Origin: Pantoea sp. Cy-639
Lineage (GTDB): Bacteria; Pseudomonadota; Gammaproteobacteria; Pseudomonadales; Pseudomonadaceae
Assembly (NCBI RefSeq): GCF_011752525.1
Contig: NZ_VWXI01000006.1
Location: 124,001 to 188,000, forward strand
DNA length: 64,000 nt
Direction of reading: 5' to 3'
In this document: positions 17,988 to 27,416 of the stretch, piece after piece
Numbering within the stretch: the first letter of the stretch is position 1
Layout: each line of letters opens with the position of its first letter
Position numbers and translations under genes: made by a program
Notes under the pieces: generated by a model
Databases searched by the model: none
What the model was told of the DNA's origin: nothing
The model's input: the letters and a program-made list of their open reading frames with translations, nothing else

Positions 17988-18626
17988 ATGCAGACGGTAG
18001 CCGTGATCGACTATGGCATGGGCAACCTGCACTCGGTGGCCAAGGCCCTGGAGCACGTAGGCGCCGGCAAGGTGCTGGTGACCAGCGATGCCGCGGTGAT
18101 TCGCGAGGCTGACCGCGTGGTGTTCCCGGGCGTGGGCGCGATCCGCGACTGCATGGCCGAAATCCGCCGTCTGGGCTTCGACAGCCTGGTGCGTGAAGTC
18201 AGCCAGGACCGCCCGTTCCTCGGCATCTGCGTCGGCATGCAAGCGCTGCTCGAGCATAGCGAAGAAAACGACGGTGTTGACTGCATTGGCCTGTTCCCTG
18301 GCCAGGTGCGCTTCTTCGGCAAAGACCTGAAGGAAGACGGCGAGCACCTGAAGGTGCCGCACATGGGTTGGAACGAAGTCAGCCAGACCATCGACCACCC
18401 GCTGTGGCACGACATTCCCGACCGTGCACGCTTCTACTTCGTGCACAGTTACTTCATCGAGGCCGGCAAGCCGGGCCAGGTGGTCGGTCGCGGCCACTAC
18501 GGCGTCGACTTCGCGGCCGCGCTGGCCGAAGGTTCGCGCTTTGCCGTGCAGTTCCACCCGGAGAAGAGCCATACCCATGGCCTGCAACTGCTGCAGAACT
18601 TCGTCGCCTGGGACGGGCGCTGGTAA
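17988..18626 (+). CDS. hisH: Imidazole glycerol phosphate synthase, glutamine amidotransferase subunit
   Basis: HisH releases ammonia from glutamine and channels it to HisF. The 212-aa class I amidotransferase has nucleophile Cys81 in [16 protein letters not shown] and the His190/Glu192 pair in FHPEKSH, completing the triad; the oxyanion strand shows VFPGVGAI near residue 45. It starts immediately after the hisB stop with no gap, so translation is coupled. Confidence 0.96.
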   Translation: MQTVAVIDYGMGNLHSVAKALEHVGAGKVLVTSDAAVIREADRVVFPGVGAIRDCMAEIRRLGFDSLVREVSQDRPFLGICVGMQALLEHSEENDGVDCIGLFPGQVRFFGKDLKEDGEHLKVPHMGWNEVSQTIDHPLWHDIPDRARFYFVHSYFIEAGKPGQVVGRGHYGVDFAAALAEGSRFAVQFHPEKSHTHGLQLLQNFVAWDGRW

Positions 18627-18887
18627 ATGAGCCGATCGAAGACCAAGGCCCCGGCCATCACCCTGGCCCCCGAGCAGGAGCGCGAGGCGCTCGACACCTT
18701 GAAGCGCTTCCTTGAAGACCGCTTCGAGCTGGAGCTCGGGTCGTTCGAGGTGGCCGAGGTCCTCGAGCTGTTCAGCAAAGAAATTGCACCTCACTACTAC
18801 AACAGGGCGATTGCCGATGTTCAGCTGCACCTCAAGGAGCGGTTCGAGAGCATCGAGAGCGATCTGTGGGCACTCGAGAAGCCCTGA
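18627..18887 (+). CDS. DUF2164 domain protein within the his operon
   Basis: This 86-aa, charged, helical protein starts one base after the hisH stop. ALDTLKRFLEDRFELELGSF and APHYYNRAIADVQLHLKERF are the DUF2164 marks. The family has no known function. Its insertion between hisH and hisA is common in Pseudomonas and may reflect only co-transcription. There are no membrane segments or metal motifs. Confidence 0.85.
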   Translation: MSRSKTKAPAITLAPEQEREALDTLKRFLEDRFELELGSFEVAEVLELFSKEIAPHYYNRAIADVQLHLKERFESIESDLWALEKP

Positions 18888-18914
18888 AACCCCAAGAACA
18901 GACAGGTTCCCAAG

Positions 18915-19652
18915 ATGCTGATTATCCCCGCTATCGATCTGAAGGACGGTGCCTGCGTGCGCCTGCGCCAGGGCCGCATGGACGACTCCACGGTCTTTTC
19001 CGATGACCCGGTGAGCATGGCTGCCAAATGGGTCGAGGGTGGCTGCCGCCGCCTGCACCTGGTCGACCTCAACGGCGCCTTCGAAGGCCAGCCGGTCAAC
19101 GGCGAGGTGGTCACCGCCATCGCCAAGCGCTACCCGAACCTGCCGATCCAGATCGGCGGCGGCATCCGCTCGCTGGAAACCATCGAGCACTACGTCAAGG
19201 CTGGCGTCAGCTACGTGATCATCGGCACCAAGGCGGTCAAGCAGCCGGAGTTCGTCGCCGAGGCGTGCAAGGCGTTCCCGGGCAAGGTCATCGTCGGCCT
19301 GGACGCCAAGGACGGCTTCGTCGCCACCGACGGTTGGGCCGAGGTCAGCTCGGTGCAGGTCATCGACCTGGCCAAGCGCTTCGAGGCCGATGGCGTCTCG
19401 GCGATCGTCTACACCGATATCGCCAAGGACGGCATGATGCAGGGCTGCAACGTGCCGTTCACCAAGGCGCTGGCCGAAGCCACCTCGATTCCGGTGATCG
19501 CCTCGGGCGGTATCCACAACCTGGGCGATATCAAGGCCCTGCTGGACGCCAAGGCCCCGGGCATCATCGGTGCCATTACCGGCCGTGCCATCTACGAAGG
19601 CACCCTCGACGTCGCCGAGGCCCAGGCCTTCTGCGACAACTACCAAGGCTGA
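18915..19652 (+). CDS. hisA: Phosphoribosylformimino-5-aminoimidazole carboxamide ribotide isomerase
   Basis: HisA is a TIM-barrel isomerase of histidine biosynthesis. The 245-aa protein has the catalytic base Asp8 in [17 protein letters not shown], the phosphate-binding GGGIRS in the first half and the second phosphate loop SGGI in [16 protein letters not shown], with VGLDAKDG holding the second catalytic Asp. These are the two half-barrel repeats that HisA shares with HisF, 9 bp downstream. Confidence 0.97.
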   Translation: MLIIPAIDLKDGACVRLRQGRMDDSTVFSDDPVSMAAKWVEGGCRRLHLVDLNGAFEGQPVNGEVVTAIAKRYPNLPIQIGGGIRSLETIEHYVKAGVSYVIIGTKAVKQPEFVAEACKAFPGKVIVGLDAKDGFVATDGWAEVSSVQVIDLAKRFEADGVSAIVYTDIAKDGMMQGCNVPFTKALAEATSIPVIASGGIHNLGDIKALLDAKAPGIIGAITGRAIYEGTLDVAEAQAFCDNYQG

Positions 19653-19661
19653 GGAGCGACC

Positions 19662-20432
19662 ATGGCACTGGCCAAGCGCATCATCCCTTGCCTGGACGTG
19701 GACAACGGCCGGGTGGTCAAGGGCGTCAAGTTCGAGAATATCCGCGATGCCGGCGACCCGGTGGAGATCGCCCGGCGCTACAACGAACAGGGCGCCGACG
19801 AGATCACCTTCCTCGACATCACCGCCAGCGTCGATGGCCGAGATACCACGCTGCATACCGTCGAGCGCATGGCCAGCCAGGTGTTCATCCCGCTGACCGT
19901 GGGCGGGGGCGTGCGGACCGTGCAGGACATTCGCAACCTGCTCAACGCCGGCGCCGACAAGGTGTCTATCAACACTGCCGCGGTGTTCAACCCCGAGTTC
20001 GTCGGCGAGGCGGCGGACCGTTTCGGTTCGCAGTGCATCGTCGTCGCCATTGACGCGAAGAAGGTTTCCGGGCCTGGCGAAGCGCCGCGCTGGGAGATCT
20101 TCACCCATGGCGGGCGCAAGCCCACCGGGCTGGATGCCGTTGAGTGGGCGAAGAAGATGGAAGGCCTGGGTGCCGGCGAGATCCTGCTGACCAGCATGGA
20201 TCAGGATGGCATGAAGAATGGCTTCGACCTGGGCGTGACCCGCGCCATCAGCGACACGCTGGGGATCCCGGTGATCGCCTCGGGTGGTGTGGGCAACCTG
20301 CAGCACCTGGCCGATGGCATCCTGGAAGGGCATGCCAGCGCGGTGCTGGCGGCGAGCATCTTCCACTTTGGCGAGTACACGGTGCCGCAAGCCAAGGCCT
20401 ACATGGCTTCACGCGGGATCGTCGTACGCTGA
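19662..20432 (+). CDS. hisF: Imidazole glycerol phosphate synthase, cyclase subunit
   Basis: HisF uses the ammonia from HisH to form imidazole glycerol phosphate and AICAR. The 256-aa TIM barrel begins [20 protein letters not shown], with catalytic Asp12. It has [10 protein letters not shown] (phosphate loop), VVAIDAKK (second catalytic Asp) and [14 protein letters not shown] (second phosphate loop). It is the last gene of the operon, followed by a REP pair. Confidence 0.97.
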   Translation: MALAKRIIPCLDVDNGRVVKGVKFENIRDAGDPVEIARRYNEQGADEITFLDITASVDGRDTTLHTVERMASQVFIPLTVGGGVRTVQDIRNLLNAGADKVSINTAAVFNPEFVGEAADRFGSQCIVVAIDAKKVSGPGEAPRWEIFTHGGRKPTGLDAVEWAKKMEGLGAGEILLTSMDQDGMKNGFDLGVTRAISDTLGIPVIASGGVGNLQHLADGILEGHASAVLAASIFHFGEYTVPQAKAYMASRGIVVR

Positions 20433-20452
20433 TCTTGCCGACGATGCCATCA

Positions 20453-20524
20453 CGTGGGAGCGGGCTTGGCCCGCGATGCGCTGCTACATTCAACAGCGCA
20501 TCGCGGGGTAAACCCGCTCCCACG
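20453..20524. repeat. Inverted pair of REP elements
   Basis: CACGTGGGAGCGGGCTTGGC.. and the mirrored ..GGTAAACCCGCTCCCACGT enclose a smaller palindrome (GATGCGCTG/CAGCGCATC). The element separates convergent hisF and cbcV and may act as a bidirectional terminator. Confidence 0.75.
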
Positions 20525-20547
20525 TCGTCATCCGAGCTGCGTTTTCC

Positions 20548-21726
20548 TCATCCGTGGTTCTTGCCGAGCAGCGCGTGGTACAGCTCGGTATCCCCCAGGA
20601 TCCCCACCACCTTGTCGTTATCCTGCAGGACCAGCTTGTTGCCGGTGTGATAACGAATCTGCAGCGCTTCGCGCATGCCGATGTTGGCGTTGACCAGGGT
20701 CGGTCGGCGGTCGAGCAACTCGACATCTTGCCCGGGCGTCCAGTTCTGCAGGTCGAGGCCATTCTGGCCTTGGCGCGCGCGCTTGATCGAACCGCCTTCG
20801 CCAAGGTCCAGCCAGGAGTCGATGCCCGGATCGATGCACACCGAGCCGTTGACCCGCTTGCACTTGTCCAGGCTGCGCATCAGGCTGCGGCCGCACAGCA
20901 CATTGAGCGGGTTGGTGTGGGCGACGAAGGTGCGCACATACTCGTCGGCCGGGTTGAGCACGATCTCTTCCGGCTTGCTGTACTGGATGATCCGGCCGTC
21001 TTTCATGATCGCGATGCGGCTACCCAGCTTGAGTGCCTCGTCCAGGTCGTGGCTGACGAACACGATGGTCTTGCTCAGCTTGTTCTGCAACGCCAGCAGT
21101 TCGTCCTGCAGGCCCTGGCGAATCAACGGATCGAGGGCCGAGAACGGTTCGTCCATCAACAGGATGTCGGCATCCATCGCCAGCGCCCGGGCCAGGCCCA
21201 CGCGCTGCTGCATGCCGCCGGACAGCTCGTCCGGCTTCTTGTTGCGCCATTGCGCCAGGCCCACCAGTTCGAGTTTCTCGTCGACCAGGGTACGCCGCTC
21301 CTTCTCCGGACGGCCCTGCATCTCCAGGCCGAAGCTGATGTTCTCGCGCACGGTCAGCCAAGGCATCAGGGCGAATTTCTGGAACACCATGGCGATGCGC
21401 TTGGTGCGCATCATCTTCAGCTCCGCCGGGGTGCAGTGGGCGATGTCGATGTGCTTGCCTTCATGCTCGACGAACAGCTTGCCGCGGCTCACCGTGTTCA
21501 GACCGTTGATGCAACGCAGCAGGCTCGACTTGCCCGAGCCGGACAGGCCCATCAGCACGCAGATCTCGCCCTTGTTGATATCCAGGTTGGCCTTCTCGAC
21601 CCCGACCACCAGGCCGGTCTGCTTGAGGATCTGTTCGCGGGTCTTGCCCTGGTCGAGCAGCGCCAGCGCTTCGCGCGGCTTGCTGGAGAAGATGACGTCG
21701 ACGTCTTCGAAACGAATGATGCTCAT
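20548..21726 (-). CDS. cbcV: Choline/betaine/carnitine ABC transporter ATP-binding protein
   Basis: The 392-aa QAT-family ATPase has Walker A GLSGSGKSSLLRCINGLN from residue 60, signature LSGGMQQRVGLARALAMDAD, Walker B ILLMDEPFSALDPLIRQGLQ and a C-terminal extension (residues about 280-390) with CBS-like features, as in ProV/OpuAA. In Pseudomonas the core CbcWV complex is shared by several binding proteins (CbcX for choline, CaiX for carnitine, BetX for betaine), so this ATPase also serves CaiX at 32.5-33.4 kb. Its start overlaps the permease stop by 4 bp. KT2440 calls it choV. Confidence 0.92.
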   Translation of the reverse strand: MSIIRFEDVDVIFSSKPREALALLDQGKTREQILKQTGLVVGVEKANLDINKGEICVLMGLSGSGKSSLLRCINGLNTVSRGKLFVEHEGKHIDIAHCTPAELKMMRTKRIAMVFQKFALMPWLTVRENISFGLEMQGRPEKERRTLVDEKLELVGLAQWRNKKPDELSGGMQQRVGLARALAMDADILLMDEPFSALDPLIRQGLQDELLALQNKLSKTIVFVSHDLDEALKLGSRIAIMKDGRIIQYSKPEEIVLNPADEYVRTFVAHTNPLNVLCGRSLMRSLDKCKRVNGSVCIDPGIDSWLDLGEGGSIKRARQGQNGLDLQNWTPGQDVELLDRRPTLVNANIGMREALQIRYHTGNKLVLQDNDKVVGILGDTELYHALLGKNHG

Positions 21727-22568
21727 GCCTCACCCCTTGCCGGCAGCTCCGGTTGCTTGCAGATACGGTCGAGCATGATCGCCAGCAGGACGATGGCCAG
21801 GCCTGCTTCGAAGCCCAGCGAGATATCGGCGGTGTTCAGTGCGTTGACCACCGGCTTGCCCAGGCCGTCGGCACCTACCAGCGCGGCGATCACCACCATC
21901 GACAGCGACAGCATGATGCATTGGGTCACGCCAGCGGCAATGCTTGGCATGGCGTGGGGCAGTTCGATGCGGGTCAGTAACTGGCGGCGCGAGCAGCCGA
22001 AGGCCTTGCCGGCGTCGAGCAGTTCCTGCGGCACGTCGCAGATGCCCAGGTAGGTGAGGCGGATCGGCGCGGCGATGGCGAACACCACGGTGGAGATCAG
22101 CCCCGGTACCACGCCAAGGCCGAACAGGGTCAGGGTCGGGATCAGGTAGACGAAGGTCGGCACGGTCTGCATCAGGTCGAGCACCGGGCGCATGGCGGTG
22201 TAGAACATCGGCTTGTGCGCGGCGACGATGCCCAGCGGCACGCCGATGGCCACGCAGACCACGGTGGCGAAGGTGACCTGCGCCAGGGTCTCCATGGTTT
22301 CCTGCCAGTAGCCCAGGTTGAGGATGAGCAGGAACGACAGGGCGACGAACACGGTGAGCGCCCACTTGCGTTGGATCAGGTGCGCCAGGGCGGCGAACAG
22401 GGCGATGAGCACGAACGGGTTGAACCAGGTCAGGGCACTGGTGACGCCATGGATCATGAATTCCAGGCCCTGGGCGATGGCGTCGAAGTAGCTGGCGCCG
22501 TTCTGGGTCAACCATTCGACGAATGAGGCGATGTACTGCCCTAACGGTATTTTCTGATCGATAAGCAT
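21723..22568 (-). CDS. cbcW: Choline/betaine/carnitine ABC transporter permease
   Basis: The 281-aa inner-membrane protein with about six helices matches ProW/OpuAB. The EAA loop is LLDAGKAFGCSRRQLLTRIE near residues 180-200, and VIAALVGADGLGKPVVNALN follows. I start it at MLIDQKIPLGQYIASF (22568); an upstream ATG would add 16 unsupported residues. It overlaps cbcV by 4 bp and lies 93 bp downstream of cbcX. Confidence 0.92.
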   Translation of the reverse strand: MLIDQKIPLGQYIASFVEWLTQNGASYFDAIAQGLEFMIHGVTSALTWFNPFVLIALFAALAHLIQRKWALTVFVALSFLLILNLGYWQETMETLAQVTFATVVCVAIGVPLGIVAAHKPMFYTAMRPVLDLMQTVPTFVYLIPTLTLFGLGVVPGLISTVVFAIAAPIRLTYLGICDVPQELLDAGKAFGCSRRQLLTRIELPHAMPSIAAGVTQCIMLSLSMVVIAALVGADGLGKPVVNALNTADISLGFEAGLAIVLLAIMLDRICKQPELPARGEA

Positions 22569-22661
22569 GATAGCGAGCTTCCACCTGCAAAGATTGAAAT
22601 CAGTCCGGGGCGGCACGGTCCCGCCCCGCGGTAGTGCTTACGGCTACTGCGAATTTCGTGG

Positions 22662-23609
22662 TTATTGCGTCAGCTTGGCCTTCACCGCCTCCAGCCCCGG
22701 CTTGCCATCCACGGTCGTCACCCCGGCCAGCCAGGTGTCGAGCACTTGCGGGTTGCTCTTGAGCCATGCCTTGGCGGCCGCCTCGGGTTTCATCTTGTCG
22801 TCCAGGACGTTGCCCATCAGCGTGCTTTCCATGTCCAGGGTGAACGACAGGTTCTTCAGCAACTGGCCAACGTTGCCGCACTCCTGCGTGTAGCCCTTGC
22901 GGGTGTTGGTGAGTACCGTCGCCTTGCCGAACTCGGGGCCGAAGAAGTCGTCGCCGCCGGACAGGTACTGGATCTTGAAGCGCTTGTTCATCGGGTGCGG
23001 TTCCCACCCCAGGAACACCACCGCCTCGCCACGTTTCTGCGCCCGGTCGACCTGCGACAGCATGCCGGCCTCGCTGGACTGCACCAGCTTGAAACCGGCG
23101 CTCTTCAGGCCGAAGGCGTCCTTGTCGATCATGCTCTGGATGGTGCGGTTGCCGTCGTTGCCCGGTTCGATGCCGTAGATCTTGGCGCCGAGCTTGTCCT
23201 TGAACTTGACGATGTCGGCAAAGTCCTTGAGCCCCTCGTCATAGAGGGCCTGGGGCACGGCCAGGGTGTACTTGGCGTTTTCCAGGTTGGCGCGCACGGT
23301 CTCGACGGTACCGGCGTCGCGGTACTGCTTGATGTCGTTCTCCATGGTCGGCATCCAGTTGCCGAGGAACACGTCGAGGTCCTTGCCGCCGGCCAGCGAC
23401 TTGTAGGTGACCGGGACCGAGATCATGTTGGTGTGGGTCTTGTAGCCCAGGGCCTCGAGCACGACGCTGGTCACTGCGGTGGTCACGGTGATGTCGGTCC
23501 AGCCGACATCCGAGAAGCGTACGGTTTGGCACTGTTCGGGTTCGCCGGCCTCGGCCAGCAGCGGAGCGGACAGCAATGCAACCAGCAACAGCGAGGGTGA
23601 AGCTTTCAT
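22662..23609 (-). CDS. cbcX: Choline-binding periplasmic protein
   Basis: The 315-aa precursor has signal MKASPSLLLVALLSAPLLAEAG. It is an OpuAC-type substrate-binding protein: VRFSDVGWTDITVTTAVTSV, LGNWMPTMENDIKQYRD and FLGWEPHPMNKRFKIQYLSG contain the Trp and Tyr residues that form the aromatic cage for quaternary ammonium groups. It is first in the cbcXWV operon and diverges from the serine dehydratase gene across a region with 21-bp-spaced repeats. The ChoX/CbcX assignment rests on operon position; betaine binding is possible. Confidence 0.9.
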   Translation of the reverse strand: MKASPSLLLVALLSAPLLAEAGEPEQCQTVRFSDVGWTDITVTTAVTSVVLEALGYKTHTNMISVPVTYKSLAGGKDLDVFLGNWMPTMENDIKQYRDAGTVETVRANLENAKYTLAVPQALYDEGLKDFADIVKFKDKLGAKIYGIEPGNDGNRTIQSMIDKDAFGLKSAGFKLVQSSEAGMLSQVDRAQKRGEAVVFLGWEPHPMNKRFKIQYLSGGDDFFGPEFGKATVLTNTRKGYTQECGNVGQLLKNLSFTLDMESTLMGNVLDDKMKPEAAAKAWLKSNPQVLDTWLAGVTTVDGKPGLEAVKAKLTQ

Positions 23610-24051
23610 AGGTGGACTCCTGTGATTTTATCTTCGGGTTCGCGAGGGCCGCCGGCGCTTCTGGGGCGCCGGTCGACCAGGCCTGCAGAGGGCAGGATGC
23701 GAGGCCGTGCAATACGAGTCGCTTTCGATAATCCTCCAGCGTTGGGCAATCGCCTACTGGTGGGGTCGTAACCAGTACAGGACGGGTCGCATCCAGTATG
23801 GGCAATGTCGTAACTGGGTTTTTCCAGCCTCGCGCCTGGGTTTTTACGGCGTCCGGCTTGTGGAAAACGGCGGGTGAAGAGGCTGCTGGACAGCGGCGCT
23901 GCTGGACAAAAGTACGTCGGTTGCAGACGGCGAGGGGCTGGATAAAAGCCCGATGATGCGGGCAATCAGGCGGCCCGGCTGCTTCAGCCTGGCAGTTGCT
24001 CCGCCCTGCGCCTGAGGCGCACAGACAAGCCCAGCAAGAGGTGATTCGACA
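23610..24051. other. 442-bp divergent control region of cbcX and sdaA
   Basis: No coding sequence is supported. The notable content is a set of three direct repeats at 23765, 23786 and 23807, listed separately. Both divergent promoters must lie here: the serine dehydratase leader would be about 200 nt and the cbcX leader about 120 nt. Confidence 0.5.
23765..23820 (+). promoter_or_regulatory. Three 21-bp-spaced direct repeats, candidate GbdR operator
   Basis: The half-sites GTCGTAACCAGTA, GTCGCATCCAGTA and GTCGTAACTGGGT begin at 23765, 23786 and 23807, exactly 21 bp (two helical turns) apart. AraC-family regulators typically bind direct half-sites with this spacing. GbdR, encoded 2 kb away, is known in P. 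aeruginosa to activate both flanking genes, so it is the obvious candidate. The protein-site link is inference. Confidence 0.65.
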
Positions 24052-25428
24052 ATGGCCATCAGCGTGTTCGACCTGTTCAAGATCGGTGTCGGGCCTTCCA
24101 GTTCCCATACCGTAGGCCCCATGCGCGCCGGCGCGTTGTTCGTCCAGGGGCTGCGCGAGCGCGGCGAACTGGCGCAGGTGCGGCGCATCGAGGTCAGGCT
24201 GTATGGTTCGTTGTCGGCCACTGGTATCGGCCATGGCACCGACAACGCCACGATCATGGGGCTGATGGGGGAGTGGCCTGACGCGATCGATCCGAGCCAG
24301 ATCACCCCGCGTATCGCCGATCTGCGCGAAACCAACGTGCTCAAGCTCGACAACCACCTGCCCATCGAATTCGTCTGGGCCCGCGACATGCGGCTGCTGG
24401 ACGAGAACCTGCCGTACCACCCCAACGCCATGACCCTGATCGCCGAAGGCGAGGGCGGCGAGTTGCACCGCGACACCTACTACTCGGTGGGTGGCGGTTT
24501 CGTCGTCGATGCCGCCCAGGCTGCCAGCGGCGTGCTGGATGCCGACCAGACCGTGCTGCCCTACGATTTCGGCAGTGCTGCCGAGCTGTTGCGCCTGTGT
24601 CGGCAAAACGACCTGAGCGTGTCGCAATTGATGATGGAAAACGAAAAGGTCTGGCGCAGCGAGGCTGAGATCCGCGCTGGCCTGCTCAAGCTCTGGCAGG
24701 CCATGCAGGAGTGTGTGAACAACGGTCTCAAGCATGAAGGCACGCTGCCTGGCGGGCTCAACGTGCGCCGTCGCGCGGCTCGCCTGCACCGCAGCCTGCA
24801 GGAGTTGGGCAAGCCCAACGTGATCGGCTCGACCATGAGCGCCATGGAGTGGGTCAACCTGTTCGCCCTGGCGGTCAACGAGGAGAACGCCGCCGGCGGG
24901 CGCATGGTCACCGCGCCCACCAATGGCGCGGCGGGAATCATCCCGGCGGTGCTGCACTACTATGTGCGCTTCTCCGATGCGGTGGATGAAAGCAACGTGG
25001 TGGACTTCTTCCTCGGCGCCGCTGCGGTGGGCATCCTGTGCAAGAAGAACGCGTCGATCTCTGGCGCCGAGGTCGGCTGCCAGGGCGAAGTCGGCTCGGC
25101 CTGTGCCATGGCGGCTGCGGGGCTGGCCGAAGTGCTCGGCGCTACGCCGGCCCAACTGGAGAACGCGGCCGAGATCGCCCTGGAGCACAATCTCGGGCTG
25201 ACCTGCGACCCGGTCGGCGGCCTGGTCCAGGTGCCGTGCATCGAGCGCAACGCCATCGCCGCGGTGAAGGCGATCAACGCGGTGCAGATGGCCCTGCGTG
25301 GCGACGGCGAGCATTTCATCTCCCTCGACCAGGTGATCCGCACCATGCGCGACACCGGCGCCGACATGCATGACAAGTACAAGGAAACCTCGCGCGGCGG
25401 CCTGGCCGTCAGCGTGATCGAGTGCTGA
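24052..25428 (+). CDS. sdaA: L-serine ammonia-lyase (iron-sulfur L-serine dehydratase)
   Basis: It converts serine to pyruvate and ammonia. The 458-aa single-chain form has a beta domain ([20 protein letters not shown] at the N-terminus) and an alpha domain with cluster ligands Cys343 ([14 protein letters not shown]), Cys385 ([12 protein letters not shown]) and Cys396 (VPCIERN), the same positions as the structurally known type 2 enzymes. It lies beside gbdR because serine is the outlet of betaine catabolism: betaine, dimethylglycine, sarcosine, glycine, serine, pyruvate. P. aeruginosa calls this copy sdaB. Confidence 0.94.
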   Translation: MAISVFDLFKIGVGPSSSHTVGPMRAGALFVQGLRERGELAQVRRIEVRLYGSLSATGIGHGTDNATIMGLMGEWPDAIDPSQITPRIADLRETNVLKLDNHLPIEFVWARDMRLLDENLPYHPNAMTLIAEGEGGELHRDTYYSVGGGFVVDAAQAASGVLDADQTVLPYDFGSAAELLRLCRQNDLSVSQLMMENEKVWRSEAEIRAGLLKLWQAMQECVNNGLKHEGTLPGGLNVRRRAARLHRSLQELGKPNVIGSTMSAMEWVNLFALAVNEENAAGGRMVTAPTNGAAGIIPAVLHYYVRFSDAVDESNVVDFFLGAAAVGILCKKNASISGAEVGCQGEVGSACAMAAAGLAEVLGATPAQLENAAEIALEHNLGLTCDPVGGLVQVPCIERNAIAAVKAINAVQMALRGDGEHFISLDQVIRTMRDTGADMHDKYKETSRGGLAVSVIEC

Positions 25429-25445
25429 TGCACGGGGACTGGCTG

Positions 25446-25505
25446 GTGGGAGTGGGCTTGCCCCGTGATGGCGGTTACCGGCGCGGACGCCATCGCGGGG
25501 CAGGA
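25446..25505. repeat. REP-like hairpin after sdaA
   Basis: GTGGGAGTGGGCTTGCCCCG with the opposing arm CATCGCGGGGCAGG around GGCG-rich centre; a diverged copy of the REP family. Confidence 0.6.
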
Positions 25506-25579
25506 TGCGCCGTTTTGGCCCAGGCATGACCGTTGCGTCACTTTATGGCGCAGCGACTGCCAGCCAGGGGGCATCGCCT

Positions 25580-25613
25580 GTCGTTACCAGCAGGGACGTT
25601 GTCGGTGACACTC
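25580..25613 (+). promoter_or_regulatory. Candidate GbdR autoregulatory site (two half-sites, 21 bp apart)
   Basis: GTCGTTACCAGCA at 25580 matches 11 of 13 positions of GTCGTAACCAGTA at 23765. A second GTCGGTGACACTC begins 21 bp later at 25601. It lies about 300 bp upstream of gbdR and suggests autoregulation. Confidence 0.5.
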
Positions 25614-25896
25614 AAGTCTGTCGCTTTTGGGCAACCTTCCCACAAGTGCTACCGAACTGCTCAGTGCCGGAGCGCAGAGGCGCTGGTGCGGCGCTTTGCG
25701 TTGGCCGGGAGCGCTGCTGAAAAACGCTCGCATGGCAATGACATGGGGTCGTTTCTGTTTTTTTTTGGATGGTCGTTCAACTTCCGGCACGCCGTTTGCG
25801 TCGAGATTGGCAAAGCCCCTGCATACGAAACGGGGTGATAACAAGAAACCAGTGTCCGCCTGAGACACACCCTGCATTGTGTGAGGAGAAATCGCG

Positions 25897-27003
25897 ATGA
25901 CGTCGTACACCTCCGGGAACCCAACCCAGAACCGCACAGCACCCCAGTCCATCGGCTTTCTCCTGCTGGACAACTTCACCCTCATTTCCCTGGCCTCGGC
26001 CGTCGAGCCGCTGCGCATGGCCAACCAGCTGTCCGGTCGCGAGCTGTACCGCTGGCACACGTTGACCGCCGACGGCGGCCAGGTATGGGCCAGCGATGGC
26101 CTGCAGATCACCCCTGACGCTGCCATGCACAGTGCCCCGCCGATCGATACGGTGATCGTCTGTGGCGGCGTTGGCATCCAGCGCACCGTCACCCGCGAGC
26201 ATGTCACCTGGTTGCAGGCCCAGGCCCGCCAGTCGCGCCGTCTGGGGGCGGTGTGCACTGGCAGCTGGGCATTGGCTTGCGCCGGCCTGCTCGACGGTTT
26301 CGACTGCAGCGTGCATTGGGAATGCCTGGCGGCGATGCAGGAAGCCTACCCACGGGTGAACATGAGCACCCGCCTGTTCACCCTCGATCGCAACCGCTTC
26401 ACCAGCTCCGGCGGCACCGCGCCGCTGGACATGATGCTGCACCTGATCAGCCGCGATCATGGCCGCGAGCTGTCGGCGGCGATTTCCGAGATGTTCGTCT
26501 ACGAGCGCATCCGCAACGAGCAGGACCACCAGCGCGTGCCGCTCAAGCACATGCTGGGCACCAACCAGCCGAAGCTGCAGGAGATCGTCGCGCTGATGGA
26601 GGCCAACCTCGAGGAGCCGATCGACCTGGATGAACTGGCGGTGTACGTGTCGGTATCGCGGCGTCAGCTCGAGCGATTGTTCCAGAAGTACCTGCACTGC
26701 TCGCCGTCGCGCTACTACCTCAAGCTGCGGCTGATCCGCGCCCGGCAACTGCTCAAGCAGACACCGATGTCGATCATCGAGGTGGCGTCGGTGTGCGGCT
26801 TTGTCTCCACGCCGCATTTCTCCAAGTGCTACCGCGAGTACTTCGGCATTCCACCGCGTGACGAGCGCGCGGGCTCGAACACCACGCAGCAAGTGGCGAT
26901 GATGCCGATTCCGCAGGCCATGGCCCTGTCCCCGCACAGCGGGCCGATGGCGGCGCTGAGCCAGGCGCGCAACGAGTCTACCTTTGCCAGCGTGAGGCTT
27001 TGA
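25897..27003 (+). CDS. gbdR: AraC-family regulator of glycine betaine and dimethylglycine catabolism
   Basis: The 368-aa regulator has an N-terminal DJ-1/PfpI (GATase1-like) sensor domain, residues about 20-185 (SIGFLLLDNFTLISLASAVE; GAVCTGSWALACAGLLDGFD), and a C-terminal AraC double HTH, residues about 240-340 (LDELAVYVSVSRRQLERLFQ; LLKQTPMSIIEVASVCGFVS). This is the architecture of GbdR, CdhR, SouR and ArgR of Pseudomonas. In P. aeruginosa GbdR senses betaine and dimethylglycine and activates cbcXWV, gbcAB, dgcAB, glyA-sox and the serine dehydratase, all present in this window. Its position next to sdaA matches that of gbdR. Confidence 0.92.
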   Translation: MTSYTSGNPTQNRTAPQSIGFLLLDNFTLISLASAVEPLRMANQLSGRELYRWHTLTADGGQVWASDGLQITPDAAMHSAPPIDTVIVCGGVGIQRTVTREHVTWLQAQARQSRRLGAVCTGSWALACAGLLDGFDCSVHWECLAAMQEAYPRVNMSTRLFTLDRNRFTSSGGTAPLDMMLHLISRDHGRELSAAISEMFVYERIRNEQDHQRVPLKHMLGTNQPKLQEIVALMEANLEEPIDLDELAVYVSVSRRQLERLFQKYLHCSPSRYYLKLRLIRARQLLKQTPMSIIEVASVCGFVSTPHFSKCYREYFGIPPRDERAGSNTTQQVAMMPIPQAMALSPHSGPMAALSQARNESTFASVRL

Positions 27004-27088
27004 ACGCAGTTGGCGCGGCATGCGCAATCCCTGTAGGCGCGGCACAAGGCCGCTCCTGCAAGGGGGCGCAGGCCCCCGTTGCGGTGGC

Positions 27089-27346
27089 TCAGCCGCGCTG
27101 GCTGTACTGCGCCAGCGCTGGCAACAACTGCTTGTCGATGGCCTGGCGCACCGCCGGCAGGATCGTCGCGCTGCCGGTGTACATCTGCTCGACCATGCTC
27201 TTTAGCGCCCGCGCATTGGGCTCGGTCAGCCCCCGCACCACCACCTCGCAGGCCTGCTCGGCGCTGGCGCCGGCCGGAATGTCGAAACCCCGCGCGCGCA
27301 GTTGGCCCAGCAGGTCGTCTTGGTCGATCAGATCCGCATGCATCAT
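27089..27346 (-). CDS. Conserved hypothetical protein convergent with gbdR (85 aa)
   Basis: This 85-aa protein starts MMHADLIDQDDLLGQLRARG (ATG ATG; AAGGA about 9 bp upstream decides the start). It is mostly helical with no membrane segment, Cys cluster or known domain. A small gene of this kind occurs beside gbdR in other Pseudomonas, so it may belong to the betaine regulon, but no function can be given. Confidence 0.7.
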   Translation of the reverse strand: MMHADLIDQDDLLGQLRARGFDIPAGASAEQACEVVVRGLTEPNARALKSMVEQMYTGSATILPAVRQAIDKQLLPALAQYSQRG

Positions 27347-27416
27347 GGCTGTTGTCCTTCGCTGCTGTTGTTTTCGAACGATTCTGTGGCGCGCACGATA
27401 GGGCGGCAAGGGCAGA

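Larger units (their letters stand above)
25429..25896. other. 468-bp region upstream of gbdR
   Basis: It starts with a REP-like hairpin (25446-25505) and contains the two-copy 21-bp-spaced motif at 25580 and 25601. The stretch 25750-25775 is T-rich. No gene is supported. The gbdR ribosome-binding site GTGAGGAG lies about 10 bp before its ATG. Confidence 0.5.

Noticed and set aside
16851..20390. A minus-strand open frame of 1179 codons covering the his operon
   Set aside because: It is antisense to five well-conserved genes, has a His/Asp/Arg-rich shadow composition typical of high-GC DNA and no domain.
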